From: Chryseobacterium populi
GTDB taxonomy: Bacteria > Bacteroidota > Bacteroidia > Flavobacteriales > Weeksellaceae
DNA length: 35,177 nucleotides
Direction of reading: 5' to 3'
Assembly (NCBI RefSeq): GCF_000282115.1
Contig: NZ_AKJY01000094.1
Location: forward strand, 1 to 35,177
Shown in pieces: positions 22,322-29,492 of this stretch. The notes beneath the pieces were generated by a model. The model was not told the DNA's origin. It searched no databases and saw only the letters and a program-made list of their open reading frames with translations. How positions within the stretch are numbered: the stretch's first letter is position 1; the number at the start of each line of letters is the position of its first letter. Both the position numbers and the translations under genes were made by a program.

Positions 22322-22756
22322 ATGGACCTAAATAAAAAAAGCAAAGGCGGGCGTAAGCCCAAGCTTAATCCAAGTAAAAACAGGTATGTATTTAGACTTA
22401 CGGATGAGGAAAATATAAAGTTTTTAAATTTATATAAGGCTTCCGGAATGAGTAACAAAGCGAAATTTATTACAACAATTTTATTTCAGAAAGAATTAAA
22501 AATTGTAAAAGTGGATATTTCAACAATGGATTATCATAGTCAACTCACTAAATTCTTCTACCAATTCCAGTCGATTGGAAACAATTATAATCAGATAGTA
22601 AAAATTTTATACCGAAATTTCACGGAGAAAAAAGCTTCTTTCTATCTCTTTAAACTGGAAAATCATACCAGAGAACTAGCTTTAATTTGTAAAAAGATTA
22701 TAGAACTCACAAAAGAATTTGAGCAAAATCATATTCAAAAAACTTCTGAAAAATGA
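22322..22756 (+). CDS. mobA: Mobilization accessory protein MobA (ribbon-helix-helix type)
   Basis: A 144-residue basic protein. The N-terminal part GGRKPKLNPSKNRYVFRLTDEENIKFLNLYKASGMSNKAKFITTILF has the layout of a ribbon-helix-helix DNA-binding domain of relaxosome accessory proteins; a helical, coiled-coil-like part follows (YHSQLTKFFYQFQSIGNNYNQIVKIL). The NNYNQI segment is common in such MobC/MobA-like families. It should bind oriT, placed directly upstream, and help the relaxase. It overlaps mobB by 4 nt (ATGA), which implies translational coupling. Confidence 0.87.
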   Translation: MDLNKKSKGGRKPKLNPSKNRYVFRLTDEENIKFLNLYKASGMSNKAKFITTILFQKELKIVKVDISTMDYHSQLTKFFYQFQSIGNNYNQIVKILYRNFTEKKASFYLFKLENHTRELALICKKIIELTKEFEQNHIQKTSEK

Positions 22757-24000
22757 TCGCTAAAATTGGAAAAGGTGAAAACCTATGGGGTGCGCTTACC
22801 TACAATCAACAGAAAGTAGACAACGAAAAAGGAACGGTTTTATTTACTAACAAGATTCCTGATTTGTGGGATGGACCTTATTCGGTTAAATTTTTTCATC
22901 AGTACTTTGAACCCTACTTGATTGCTAATAACAAAACTGAAAAACCCGTAAGGCATATCTCGCTTAATCCTGATCCCGAAGATAAGGTTAATGACAAAGA
23001 TTATCGGGAAATGGCCCAGCAATATATGCAGGAAATGGGTTATGGAAATCAACCGTATGTTGTTTTTAAACATACTGATATTGACAGGGCTCATATTCAT
23101 ATTGTGACCACCTGTGTCCAGATCGATGGAAAGAAAATATCAGATCGATATGATCACTCCCGATCAATGGAGGTCTGCAGGAAATTGGAAAAACAATACA
23201 ACTTAAAAATTGCTGGTGAGAATAGAAATTTAAATCAAAGCCCTATTTTTAAACCTGTAGATTATACTAAAGGGAATATCAAAACACAATTATCATCAGT
23301 AATAAGACACATGCCTCAAACCTACAGCTTTCAAAGTATAGGTGCATATAACGCTTTACTCTCTCAATTCAATATCTCCGTTGAAGAAATTAGCGGAGAG
23401 CTTCATGGTAAAATGAGAAAAGGAATGGTCTATTTTGCTACAGATAAAAATGGAAAAAAAATAAGTTCCCCTTTTAAATCATCCCTTTTTGGCAAACAAG
23501 CAGGGTTGGAAAATATTCAGGTCCTCATTGAGAAGTCAAAAATGAAAAATAATCCTTCAAAACTCATTCTTAAAAGAACTATAGAAACCGCTCTCAGCAC
23601 AAGTAAATCGGAAGCTTCTTTTAAGACTCGACTTTTGGAACAGGGAATCGCTACGGTTATACGAAAGAATGATGAGGGAAGGATCTACGGAATCACATTT
23701 ATAGATCATAACTCCAAATCTGTTTGGAATGGTTCACAGCTTAGTAAAGAGCTTTCAGCCAACGCATTCAACAAACTATGGAATGAGGTAGAAACAAAGC
23801 CTGAAACCAATTCATATAATAGTTCTAACAATAATATATCGCTTGAAAAATCTTCAGAACATTTCTTTAGCAATAACAGCTACGAAGTATTTGACGGATT
23901 TTTTAGCGGTTTATTATCTTCAGATACTAATGAGGATCAGGAGGAACAAATTTTTGAATCACAAATGAAAAAGAGACAAAGAAAAAGAAGAAAAAAATAA
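22753..24000 (+). CDS. mobB: Relaxase MobB
   Basis: A 415-residue relaxase/mobilization nuclease that would nick oriT and pilot the strand. The N-terminal catalytic domain has MIAKIGKGENLWGALTYNQQKV, with a candidate catalytic tyrosine Y17 in TYNQ, and the metal-binding histidine motif in VVFKHTDIDRAHIHIVTTCVQIDGKKI. The conserved RHISLNPDPED strand precedes it. The region from about residue 270 to 345 repeats a further domain (TALSTSKSEASFKTRLLEQGIATVIRKNDEGRIYGITFID). The C-terminus is asparagine/serine-rich and basic (KKRQRKRRKK). It is coupled to mobA by a 4-nt overlap. Confidence 0.93.
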   Translation: MIAKIGKGENLWGALTYNQQKVDNEKGTVLFTNKIPDLWDGPYSVKFFHQYFEPYLIANNKTEKPVRHISLNPDPEDKVNDKDYREMAQQYMQEMGYGNQPYVVFKHTDIDRAHIHIVTTCVQIDGKKISDRYDHSRSMEVCRKLEKQYNLKIAGENRNLNQSPIFKPVDYTKGNIKTQLSSVIRHMPQTYSFQSIGAYNALLSQFNISVEEISGELHGKMRKGMVYFATDKNGKKISSPFKSSLFGKQAGLENIQVLIEKSKMKNNPSKLILKRTIETALSTSKSEASFKTRLLEQGIATVIRKNDEGRIYGITFIDHNSKSVWNGSQLSKELSANAFNKLWNEVETKPETNSYNSSNNNISLEKSSEHFFSNNSYEVFDGFFSGLLSSDTNEDQEEQIFESQMKKRQRKRRKK

Positions 24001-24127
24001 TATTCTTTTTGCAAGATGCTGTCCTTATAACTATGTCCTAGGAGCCAAAGTCAGCCAATTGATGCTTGAAACGACGCATTTATAGTTGAGAATATGTAAT
24101 CCTGTATTTATGCGTCTAAAATGTGAT

Positions 24128-26128
24128 ATGCAGGGTGAAGACGATTTAAGAGGGCTTGCCAAAATCATGGCATTTATGCGAGCTGTCAGTATTATTCTGG
24201 TACTAATGCATCTTTATTGGTTTTGCTATGGATTTTTTGTACAGCAACAATGGACACTGGAACTTATCAATAAGATACTTCATAATTTTAATAAGACTGC
24301 AGGGCTTTTCACTCATCCTATGTATTCTAAGCTCTTCACAGTTGTTTTGTTGGGTTTGAGTTGTCTTGGCACAAAAGGCGTAAAGAATGAGAAAATCACT
24401 TGGAAAAAAATTAGTATTGCTTTTTCTGTTGGTTTTGTACTGTTCTTTTTAAACTCAATTATTATACAACTTGATAGCAGCTTTACAGCCGTATTTTACA
24501 TTATATCCACCGGCTCCGGATACATTTTCCTAATGCAGGCAGGAGTATGGATGAGCCGTTTACTGAAAACGAACTTAATGACCGATGTTTTTAACAATGA
24601 GAATGAAAGTTTTCAGCAGGAAACCCAATTAATCTATAATGAATACTCTGTTAACCTTCCTACACAGTTCTATTATCAAGGGAAGTGGCATCAAGGATGG
24701 ATTAATGTGGTGAATCCTTTTCGTGCCACCATTGTCTTAGGAACTCCGGGTTCAGGAAAATCCTATGCTGTTGTCAACAACTATATCAAACAACATATCG
24801 AAAAAGGATTTTCCATGTACATCTATGATTTTAAATTCGATGATTTGTCTACTATTGCGTACAACCATCTTCTCAATCATTCTGATGCTTATACCGTAAA
24901 GCCGAAATTCTATCTCATCAACTTTGACGACCCCAGAAAAAGCCATCGATGTAATCCTTTAAACCCCGATTTTATGACGGATATATCGGATGCATATGAA
25001 GCGGCTTATACTATTATGTTAAACCTGAACAGAAGCTGGATACAAAAACAGGGCGATTTCTTTGTTGAGAGTCCTATCATACTGCTAGCTGCCATCATAT
25101 GGTTTCTTAAGATATATAAGAACGGCAAATACTGCACTTTTCCACACGCTATTGAACTGTTGAACAAAAAATATGAAGAAGTCTTTACGATATTAACCTC
25201 TTACTCTGAATTAGAGAACTACCTATCTCCTTTTATGGATGCATGGCAAGGGGGTGCACAGGATCAGTTGCAGGGACAAATCGCTTCCGCAAAGATTCCT
25301 TTGTCAAGAATGATCTCCCCGCAATTATATTGGGTAATGACCGGAGACGATTTTTCTTTGGATATCAATAACCCCAATGAGCCTAAAATTCTGTGTGTTG
25401 GAAATAATCCTGATCGTCAGAATATTTATTCTGCTGCTCTTGGGCTGTACAATTCGAGAATTGTTAAGTTAATTAATAAAAAAGGACAGTTGAAGAGTTC
25501 AGTGATTATTGATGAGTTGCCTACCATTTATTTCAGAGGCCTGGATAATTTAATTGCTACTGCCAGAAGTAATAAAGTTTCCGTATGTCTCGGATTCCAG
25601 GATTTTTCTCAGTTGACAAGAGACTATGGAGATAAGGAAAGTAAAGTCATTCAGAATACGGTCGGCAATATTTTCAGCGGACAGGTGGTTGGGGAAACAG
25701 CAAAAAACTTATCTGACCGTTTTGGAAAAATACTGCAGAAAAGACAGAGTATATCCATCAATAGGAATGATACGTCAACCTCTATTTCTACCCAATTGGA
25801 CAGTCTTATTCCTGCTTCGAAGATTTCTACCCTGACCCAGGGATTTTTTGTCGGTGCTGTATCTGATAACTTTGATGAAAGGATTCAGCAGAAGATTTTT
25901 CATTCCGAGATTGTCGTAGACAATGTTAAGCTTTCTGAAGAAATGAAAAGCTTTCAGAAGATACCGCAGATCCGATCCTTTATTGATGAAGACGGGAATG
26001 ATTCTATGACCAGGCAGATTCAAGATAATTACAGAGAAATTAAGTCAGATATTCTAAATATCATCACAGATGAAATGGATCGAATAAAAAATGATCCTGA
26101 TTTGCAACATTTATTGAAATCGGATTAA
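24128..26128 (+). CDS. mobC: Type IV coupling protein MobC (VirD4/TraG-like)
   Basis: A coupling ATPase that hands the relaxase-DNA complex to the secretion channel. Membrane helices lie near the N-terminus (two to four between residues 15 and 150). Walker A, GTPGSGKS, is at about residue 205, and Walker B is SSVIIDELPTIYF at about 465-477. The C-terminal all-alpha part ends with SDILNIITDEMDRI. The frame is open to a TTG at 24086 and an ATG at 24110, but family members normally begin just before EDDLRGLAKIM, so I place the start at ATG 24128 (666 residues). A GACGCAT/ATGCGTC repeat (24073-24079, 24110-24116) covers the alternative start. Confidence 0.9.
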   Translation: MQGEDDLRGLAKIMAFMRAVSIILVLMHLYWFCYGFFVQQQWTLELINKILHNFNKTAGLFTHPMYSKLFTVVLLGLSCLGTKGVKNEKITWKKISIAFSVGFVLFFLNSIIIQLDSSFTAVFYIISTGSGYIFLMQAGVWMSRLLKTNLMTDVFNNENESFQQETQLIYNEYSVNLPTQFYYQGKWHQGWINVVNPFRATIVLGTPGSGKSYAVVNNYIKQHIEKGFSMYIYDFKFDDLSTIAYNHLLNHSDAYTVKPKFYLINFDDPRKSHRCNPLNPDFMTDISDAYEAAYTIMLNLNRSWIQKQGDFFVESPIILLAAIIWFLKIYKNGKYCTFPHAIELLNKKYEEVFTILTSYSELENYLSPFMDAWQGGAQDQLQGQIASAKIPLSRMISPQLYWVMTGDDFSLDINNPNEPKILCVGNNPDRQNIYSAALGLYNSRIVKLINKKGQLKSSVIIDELPTIYFRGLDNLIATARSNKVSVCLGFQDFSQLTRDYGDKESKVIQNTVGNIFSGQVVGETAKNLSDRFGKILQKRQSISINRNDTSTSISTQLDSLIPASKISTLTQGFFVGAVSDNFDERIQQKIFHSEIVVDNVKLSEEMKSFQKIPQIRSFIDEDGNDSMTRQIQDNYREIKSDILNIITDEMDRIKNDPDLQHLLKSD

Positions 26129-26134
26129 AGAATG

Positions 26135-26164
26135 AAACCTCAAATACCATACGATTTGAGGTTT
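26135..26164. terminator. Bidirectional terminator between mobC and rteC
   Basis: AAACCTCAAAT (26135-26145) and ATTTGAGGTTT (26154-26164) form a perfect 11-bp stem with an 8-nt loop and T-rich flanks on both strands. It serves both converging genes. Confidence 0.8.
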
Positions 26165-26179
26165 CTATTTGTATTTATG

Positions 26180-27025
26180 TTACTCAGCATCACTGTTCAT
26201 AAAATATTGATTCAAATTGTCACTCACCAATTGAAGGAATTTGGTTGGCCCCTGTTTTCGGTTACGGATTTCAAAGATGGTTTTATGAAAGTTACCTAAA
26301 TCGCAATCCAATGACTTTTCTGTAAATTTTATGACTTCGCTTAACTCTATATTACCACCGTTAAAACAACGCATCTGGTAAAGTGCATAGATAAGCTCTA
26401 TAAGACCGACCTTTGATCCCGACCAGCTCAAAGGAGAAAATACTTTTGTGGTAAAGGTATCATTCGAATTTTCAATTTGCTTTTTTAAATACTGATCAAA
26501 CTGCTGATTGGAAATAAATCTGGCGATCATATGATCGTGGGATGTTGTAAAACTTGGATCATAATTATAAAATCCGGATGATAGCTTCATTTTTAGGTCG
26601 TAGGAATTGCGAACAAATATTTTATGATCAAGATAGGTTGCTTCCCGTTTATAGTAACTGTAAAATTCAGAATGCTCCAAATAAAAGTCTTTCAATTTTT
26701 CCTGTTCTGCTTCATAATATTTTTTTAAGGTCTTATTTCCGGCAGCCGGTTTATGAGATTCAATATCCAGTACTGCGGAATAATAAATAAATTTTGCAAT
26801 AAACTGCGGTTTCAGTTTTTTAAAAAACAATACTTCTTCAGCAATATGATCAAAATGATGGTTGGAAACCAAAAGTTTTAATTTCCTTATCGACTCATCA
26901 ATAATAAGTAATGCCTTTTCTGAAATTTTGATCAGATCATTTCCGTCAGCATTGACTTCGTTAATCTTTAGGTCCAGATCCTCCAATAACTTCGAAGTTC
27001 TTTTAAAAATAGTTTTTGTTACCAT
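26180..27025 (-). CDS. rteC: RteC-type excision regulator
   Basis: A 281-residue mostly helical protein of the RteC family. In CTnDOT, RteC activates excision genes as the last step of a cascade started by the RteA/RteB two-component system. The C-terminal part carries the family signature (PLSWSGSKVGLIELIYALYQMRCFNGGNIELSEVIKFTEKSLDCDLGNFHKTIFEIRNRKQGPTKFLQLVSDNLNQYF), in which the last helices form a winged-helix-like DNA-binding unit. No rteA or rteB is in the window. It faces mobC across a shared terminator and is preceded by 46 bp before the next gene on the same strand. The targets are unknown. Confidence 0.88.
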   Translation of the reverse strand: MVTKTIFKRTSKLLEDLDLKINEVNADGNDLIKISEKALLIIDESIRKLKLLVSNHHFDHIAEEVLFFKKLKPQFIAKFIYYSAVLDIESHKPAAGNKTLKKYYEAEQEKLKDFYLEHSEFYSYYKREATYLDHKIFVRNSYDLKMKLSSGFYNYDPSFTTSHDHMIARFISNQQFDQYLKKQIENSNDTFTTKVFSPLSWSGSKVGLIELIYALYQMRCFNGGNIELSEVIKFTEKSLDCDLGNFHKTIFEIRNRKQGPTKFLQLVSDNLNQYFMNSDAE

Positions 27026-27071
27026 GTCCTTTTTTAAGGAATTTACAAAAATTACCTAAAGCACGACTTAA

Positions 27072-28775
27072 TCAACTAATACCCAGTTCCTTTTTCCGAT
27101 TCTTTATATAATCGGTAGGTCTGATCCCATTGATATCAAAGAACAGATTTGAAAAGTTCTGGCGTGCCGCTATACCGCATTCGTCAGCCAGAGCCTCGAT
27201 GGTATAATTTAAATATTTACTGTTGGTATTAAGTAGGTTAGTGATATAATTAATTCTCAGTTCAGCCATGTATTTATTAAAATTCATCCCTTTTTGTTCA
27301 TTGATGTAAACCGAAAGATAGTGGGAATTGGTTCCCAGCTTTAAAGCAATACTTTTCTGCGTAATTCCTTTCTTTTTGAAATGTTGCTCCTGCTCAAACT
27401 TCTGAAGTTTTTCTTTTATTTCTAAAGCCATTTCCGGGGTAAGAGAAGTCTTTCTTACAGGCAGCTCTATCATTTCTTCTCTTAAAATATCATTCATATT
27501 ATATTTTCCTTCAGCAATTCTCTTTTGAAGAAGCTGATATTGTTTTTTTATCTTCTGATCTTTTCTGTGCCTCACAACCAAAAAACCAAGGACTACACTT
27601 CCCGATACAATCAAGATCTGGGCAATTACCATTTTTTTCCTGCTTGACTTCTCTATTTCTTCTTTTGCTTCAATCAGTGCTTGTCGGTCAAAATCCTTAT
27701 GGAGTTTTGAAGACAAGTAAGGAAAATCTTTGCTGATCAAACTGTCAGCTTTTAAAAGCTGATTGGTATAATAAAGCTGTTTCTTGACATCCTTATCTTT
27801 ATAATGATCGATAAGAGAGTGATAACTCTTATACACCTCTGGAAGTATAAAATCATGTTTATTGAAAATAGAGTCTATCTTTTCATAGCTTACCACCGCA
27901 CTGTTGATATTATTCTGTGCTTCATAGGTTTTGCCCAGATAATAATATACCACAGAAGCCCAGGCAAAATCGTTTCTGTTGAGAATAGTGGGTAAAGATT
28001 TTTGTAAATGATCCTGAGCCCCGGCATAATCTTTTTTGTGGTACCGGGAAATTCCAAGGCATTTAAGAAAATAGCTTTTCTCCAAAGCAAAATCGCTATT
28101 ATGATCGGTTAACCGATACCCCAACATACTTAAACTGTCACTCTTACTAAAATTGTTCAGATATCTTTTGAGCACGGTCAACTGATGTAAGCAGTTCAGA
28201 TACGCTTTCTCATAGTTAAACCTTTCGTTTTCATGAAGGTTTTCATTTAACTTTGACCTGTAAAATGAAGTACATTCAAGAAAATGCTTCATGGCGTCAT
28301 CATAATAGCCCAAATGACTTTTTACAATTCCTAAATGATAAAGGACTTTATACCTATGGTACTCATCTTTTGAGCCTTTTGAATACGTATAGGCTTTAAT
28401 GTATTCATTTAAAGCCAGCTTAAATTTTTTTTGATAAAAATAATAGATGATTCCCTTGCTTAAATATTCTTTACTGATGTCATCTTGGCTTCCATGCTGC
28501 AAACTGACAGTAAGCGCACTGTCAGCATACTTCATCTTGTTTTTATAATCAAACTGTCTTGCATCTCTATACCCTTGAATCAGCTTTGAAAAATTATTTT
28601 CGTTTTTTGCTTTCTCAATGTACAGTTTTACATAGGGCATTGCATGAATGTCATCTATTGCCATTTTTTCATAAGGCTTTCTAATTTCACTGAAAGTTTT
28701 TTCCTCTTTCTTTTGTGAAAATAAAAATTGTGAAAAAACAGGAAATAAGATGAGAAAGCAATAAAACTTTTTCAT
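27072..28775 (-). CDS. Membrane-anchored TPR / AraC-type HTH regulator
   Basis: A 567-residue protein: signal-like N-terminal hydrophobic segment (FYCFLILFPVFSQFLFSQ), a periplasmic region of about eight TPR-like helical repeats (residues 55-360, e.g. YHRYKVLYHLGIVKSHLGYYDDAMKHFLEC), a membrane helix at about 378-398 (MVIAQILIVSGSVVLGFLVV), a cytoplasmic linker and a C-terminal AraC-family DNA-binding domain (SIALKLGTNSHYLSVYINEQ..FNKYMAELRINYITNLL..IEALADECGIAARQNFSNLFF). It should sense something in the periplasm and bind DNA from the membrane. It is divergent from the lipoprotein/MauE/DUF6520 genes, and tandem repeats in the shared upstream region (28921-28966) are its probable target. Confidence 0.9.
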   Translation of the reverse strand: MKKFYCFLILFPVFSQFLFSQKKEEKTFSEIRKPYEKMAIDDIHAMPYVKLYIEKAKNENNFSKLIQGYRDARQFDYKNKMKYADSALTVSLQHGSQDDISKEYLSKGIIYYFYQKKFKLALNEYIKAYTYSKGSKDEYHRYKVLYHLGIVKSHLGYYDDAMKHFLECTSFYRSKLNENLHENERFNYEKAYLNCLHQLTVLKRYLNNFSKSDSLSMLGYRLTDHNSDFALEKSYFLKCLGISRYHKKDYAGAQDHLQKSLPTILNRNDFAWASVVYYYLGKTYEAQNNINSAVVSYEKIDSIFNKHDFILPEVYKSYHSLIDHYKDKDVKKQLYYTNQLLKADSLISKDFPYLSSKLHKDFDRQALIEAKEEIEKSSRKKMVIAQILIVSGSVVLGFLVVRHRKDQKIKKQYQLLQKRIAEGKYNMNDILREEMIELPVRKTSLTPEMALEIKEKLQKFEQEQHFKKKGITQKSIALKLGTNSHYLSVYINEQKGMNFNKYMAELRINYITNLLNTNSKYLNYTIEALADECGIAARQNFSNLFFDINGIRPTDYIKNRKKELGIS

Positions 28776-28802
28776 AGACTGATATTTAAAACCTCACCAT
28801 CT

Positions 28803-28836
28803 CAAAAATAAACATTTATGTTTTAAATAAATCAAA
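28803..28836 (-). promoter_or_regulatory. Promoter of the TPR/AraC regulator
   Basis: On the minus strand a TATTTTTG box (28803-28810) and a TTTG (28833-28836) are separated by 22 nt, within the range seen in Bacteroidota promoters. The ATG is 28 nt downstream. Confidence 0.5.
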
Positions 28837-28920
28837 TTTCAATGAATTAAATAACAGAAAGACAAAAACCCTGTAAAACATGCAAATACAGCCACTTGAA
28901 CTCTGATATTCTCATGTATT

Positions 28921-28966
28921 AATTTTAAAATTGAGACGTAACAATTTTAAAATAGAGTCATATAAC
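28921..28966. promoter_or_regulatory. Tandem direct repeat, candidate regulator-binding site
   Basis: AATTTTAAAATtGAG followed by a C..TAAC end occurs at 28921-28942 and again, as AATTTTAAAATaGAG, at 28943-28966. The 22-bp period is two helical turns, so both copies face the same side of the DNA, as AraC-family proteins prefer. The pair lies just upstream of the -33 position of the promoter at 28992. Confidence 0.55.
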
Positions 28967-28991
28967 AGTTTTTTTTAGCTCATAAGCCGGA

Positions 28992-28999
28992 TAATTTTG
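28992..28999 (+). promoter_or_regulatory. -7 promoter box of the lipoprotein-MauE-DUF6520 genes
   Basis: TAATTTTG matches TAnnTTTG; the -33 position has only a T run, which suggests activator dependence. A GCCGGAT/ATCCGGC inverted repeat (28986-28992, 29019-29025) encloses the box, and transcription would start about 45 nt before the ATG at 29053. Confidence 0.5.
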
Positions 29000-29052
29000 A
29001 CATCAGAATTCTAATATAATCCGGCCGGGATAACCCAATTAAAATTATCAAA

Positions 29053-29289
29053 ATGAAAAAGTTTATCCCATTTTTGAACATAATGATCGCAGCAGTTAGT
29101 CTACAAAACTGTACCCATCGAGATGAAGATATGATTTCAAATAGTGAATATATTAAAAAATCAGAGCCCACAATAAATGGCTTAGTAATGAAACAGGATT
29201 CTGCCAAATCTATTGATTTGATTGAAAATCCTAATCCTAAAGATCCTCCGGTGAGAGACGGAGATAATTGGCGGCTTACGAAGGATTAA
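29053..29289 (+). CDS. Short lipoprotein, possibly truncated by a frameshift
   Basis: A 78-residue protein with a lipoprotein signal (IMIAAVSLQNC, lipidated C20). The mature part is polar and unstructured, ending NPNPKDPPVRDGDNWRLTKD; the proline-rich DPPVRDGDNW segment reads like a conserved tether. It starts the plus-strand cargo genes, downstream of the candidate activator site. Its stop overlaps by 22 nt a second frame (29268-29474) that encodes a folded-looking domain without its own signal. The two may be halves of one lipoprotein separated by a frameshift, or the short form may be the natural product. Confidence 0.65.
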   Translation: MKKFIPFLNIMIAAVSLQNCTHRDEDMISNSEYIKKSEPTINGLVMKQDSAKSIDLIENPNPKDPPVRDGDNWRLTKD

Positions 29290-29306
29290 AAACTACATAT
29301 AAAACT

Positions 29307-29474
29307 ATGATTCCTCATACCTCCATATCAGTTGTTACAGGCTTACCATGTCCAAAGAGTGGCATCTGGGAAAGTATGGGGAATTTCAAAACGACTATAA
29401 CTCTTTTTAAAGGGGAACCAATGCCTGAATATTGCGGGTGGAAAATCAAATGGAGATTGGTACAGGTCTGTTAA
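29307..29474 (+). pseudogene. Possible detached C-terminal domain of the preceding lipoprotein
   Basis: In the frame shifted relative to the lipoprotein, an open stretch from TTG 29268 (first ATG 29307) encodes about 55-68 residues: ISVVTGLPCPKSGIWESMGNF, then TITLFKGEPMPEYCGWKIKWRLVQVC. The CPxSGxW...GExMP...W spacing looks like a small beta-rich domain and not a random frame. It lacks a signal peptide and a good ribosome site. I favour a frameshifted gene (domain meant to follow the lipoprotein tether); a separate small gene remains possible. It ends 18 nt before the MauE-like gene. Confidence 0.45.
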
Positions 29475-29492
29475 ACCCAATAATGACATGCC

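Noticed and set aside
28997..29020. TTGACA...TATAAT sigma-70-like promoter before the lipoprotein gene
   Set aside because: The spacer is only 12 nt, too short for such a promoter, and this phylum uses TAnnTTTG boxes. The TAATTTTG at 28992 explains it better.
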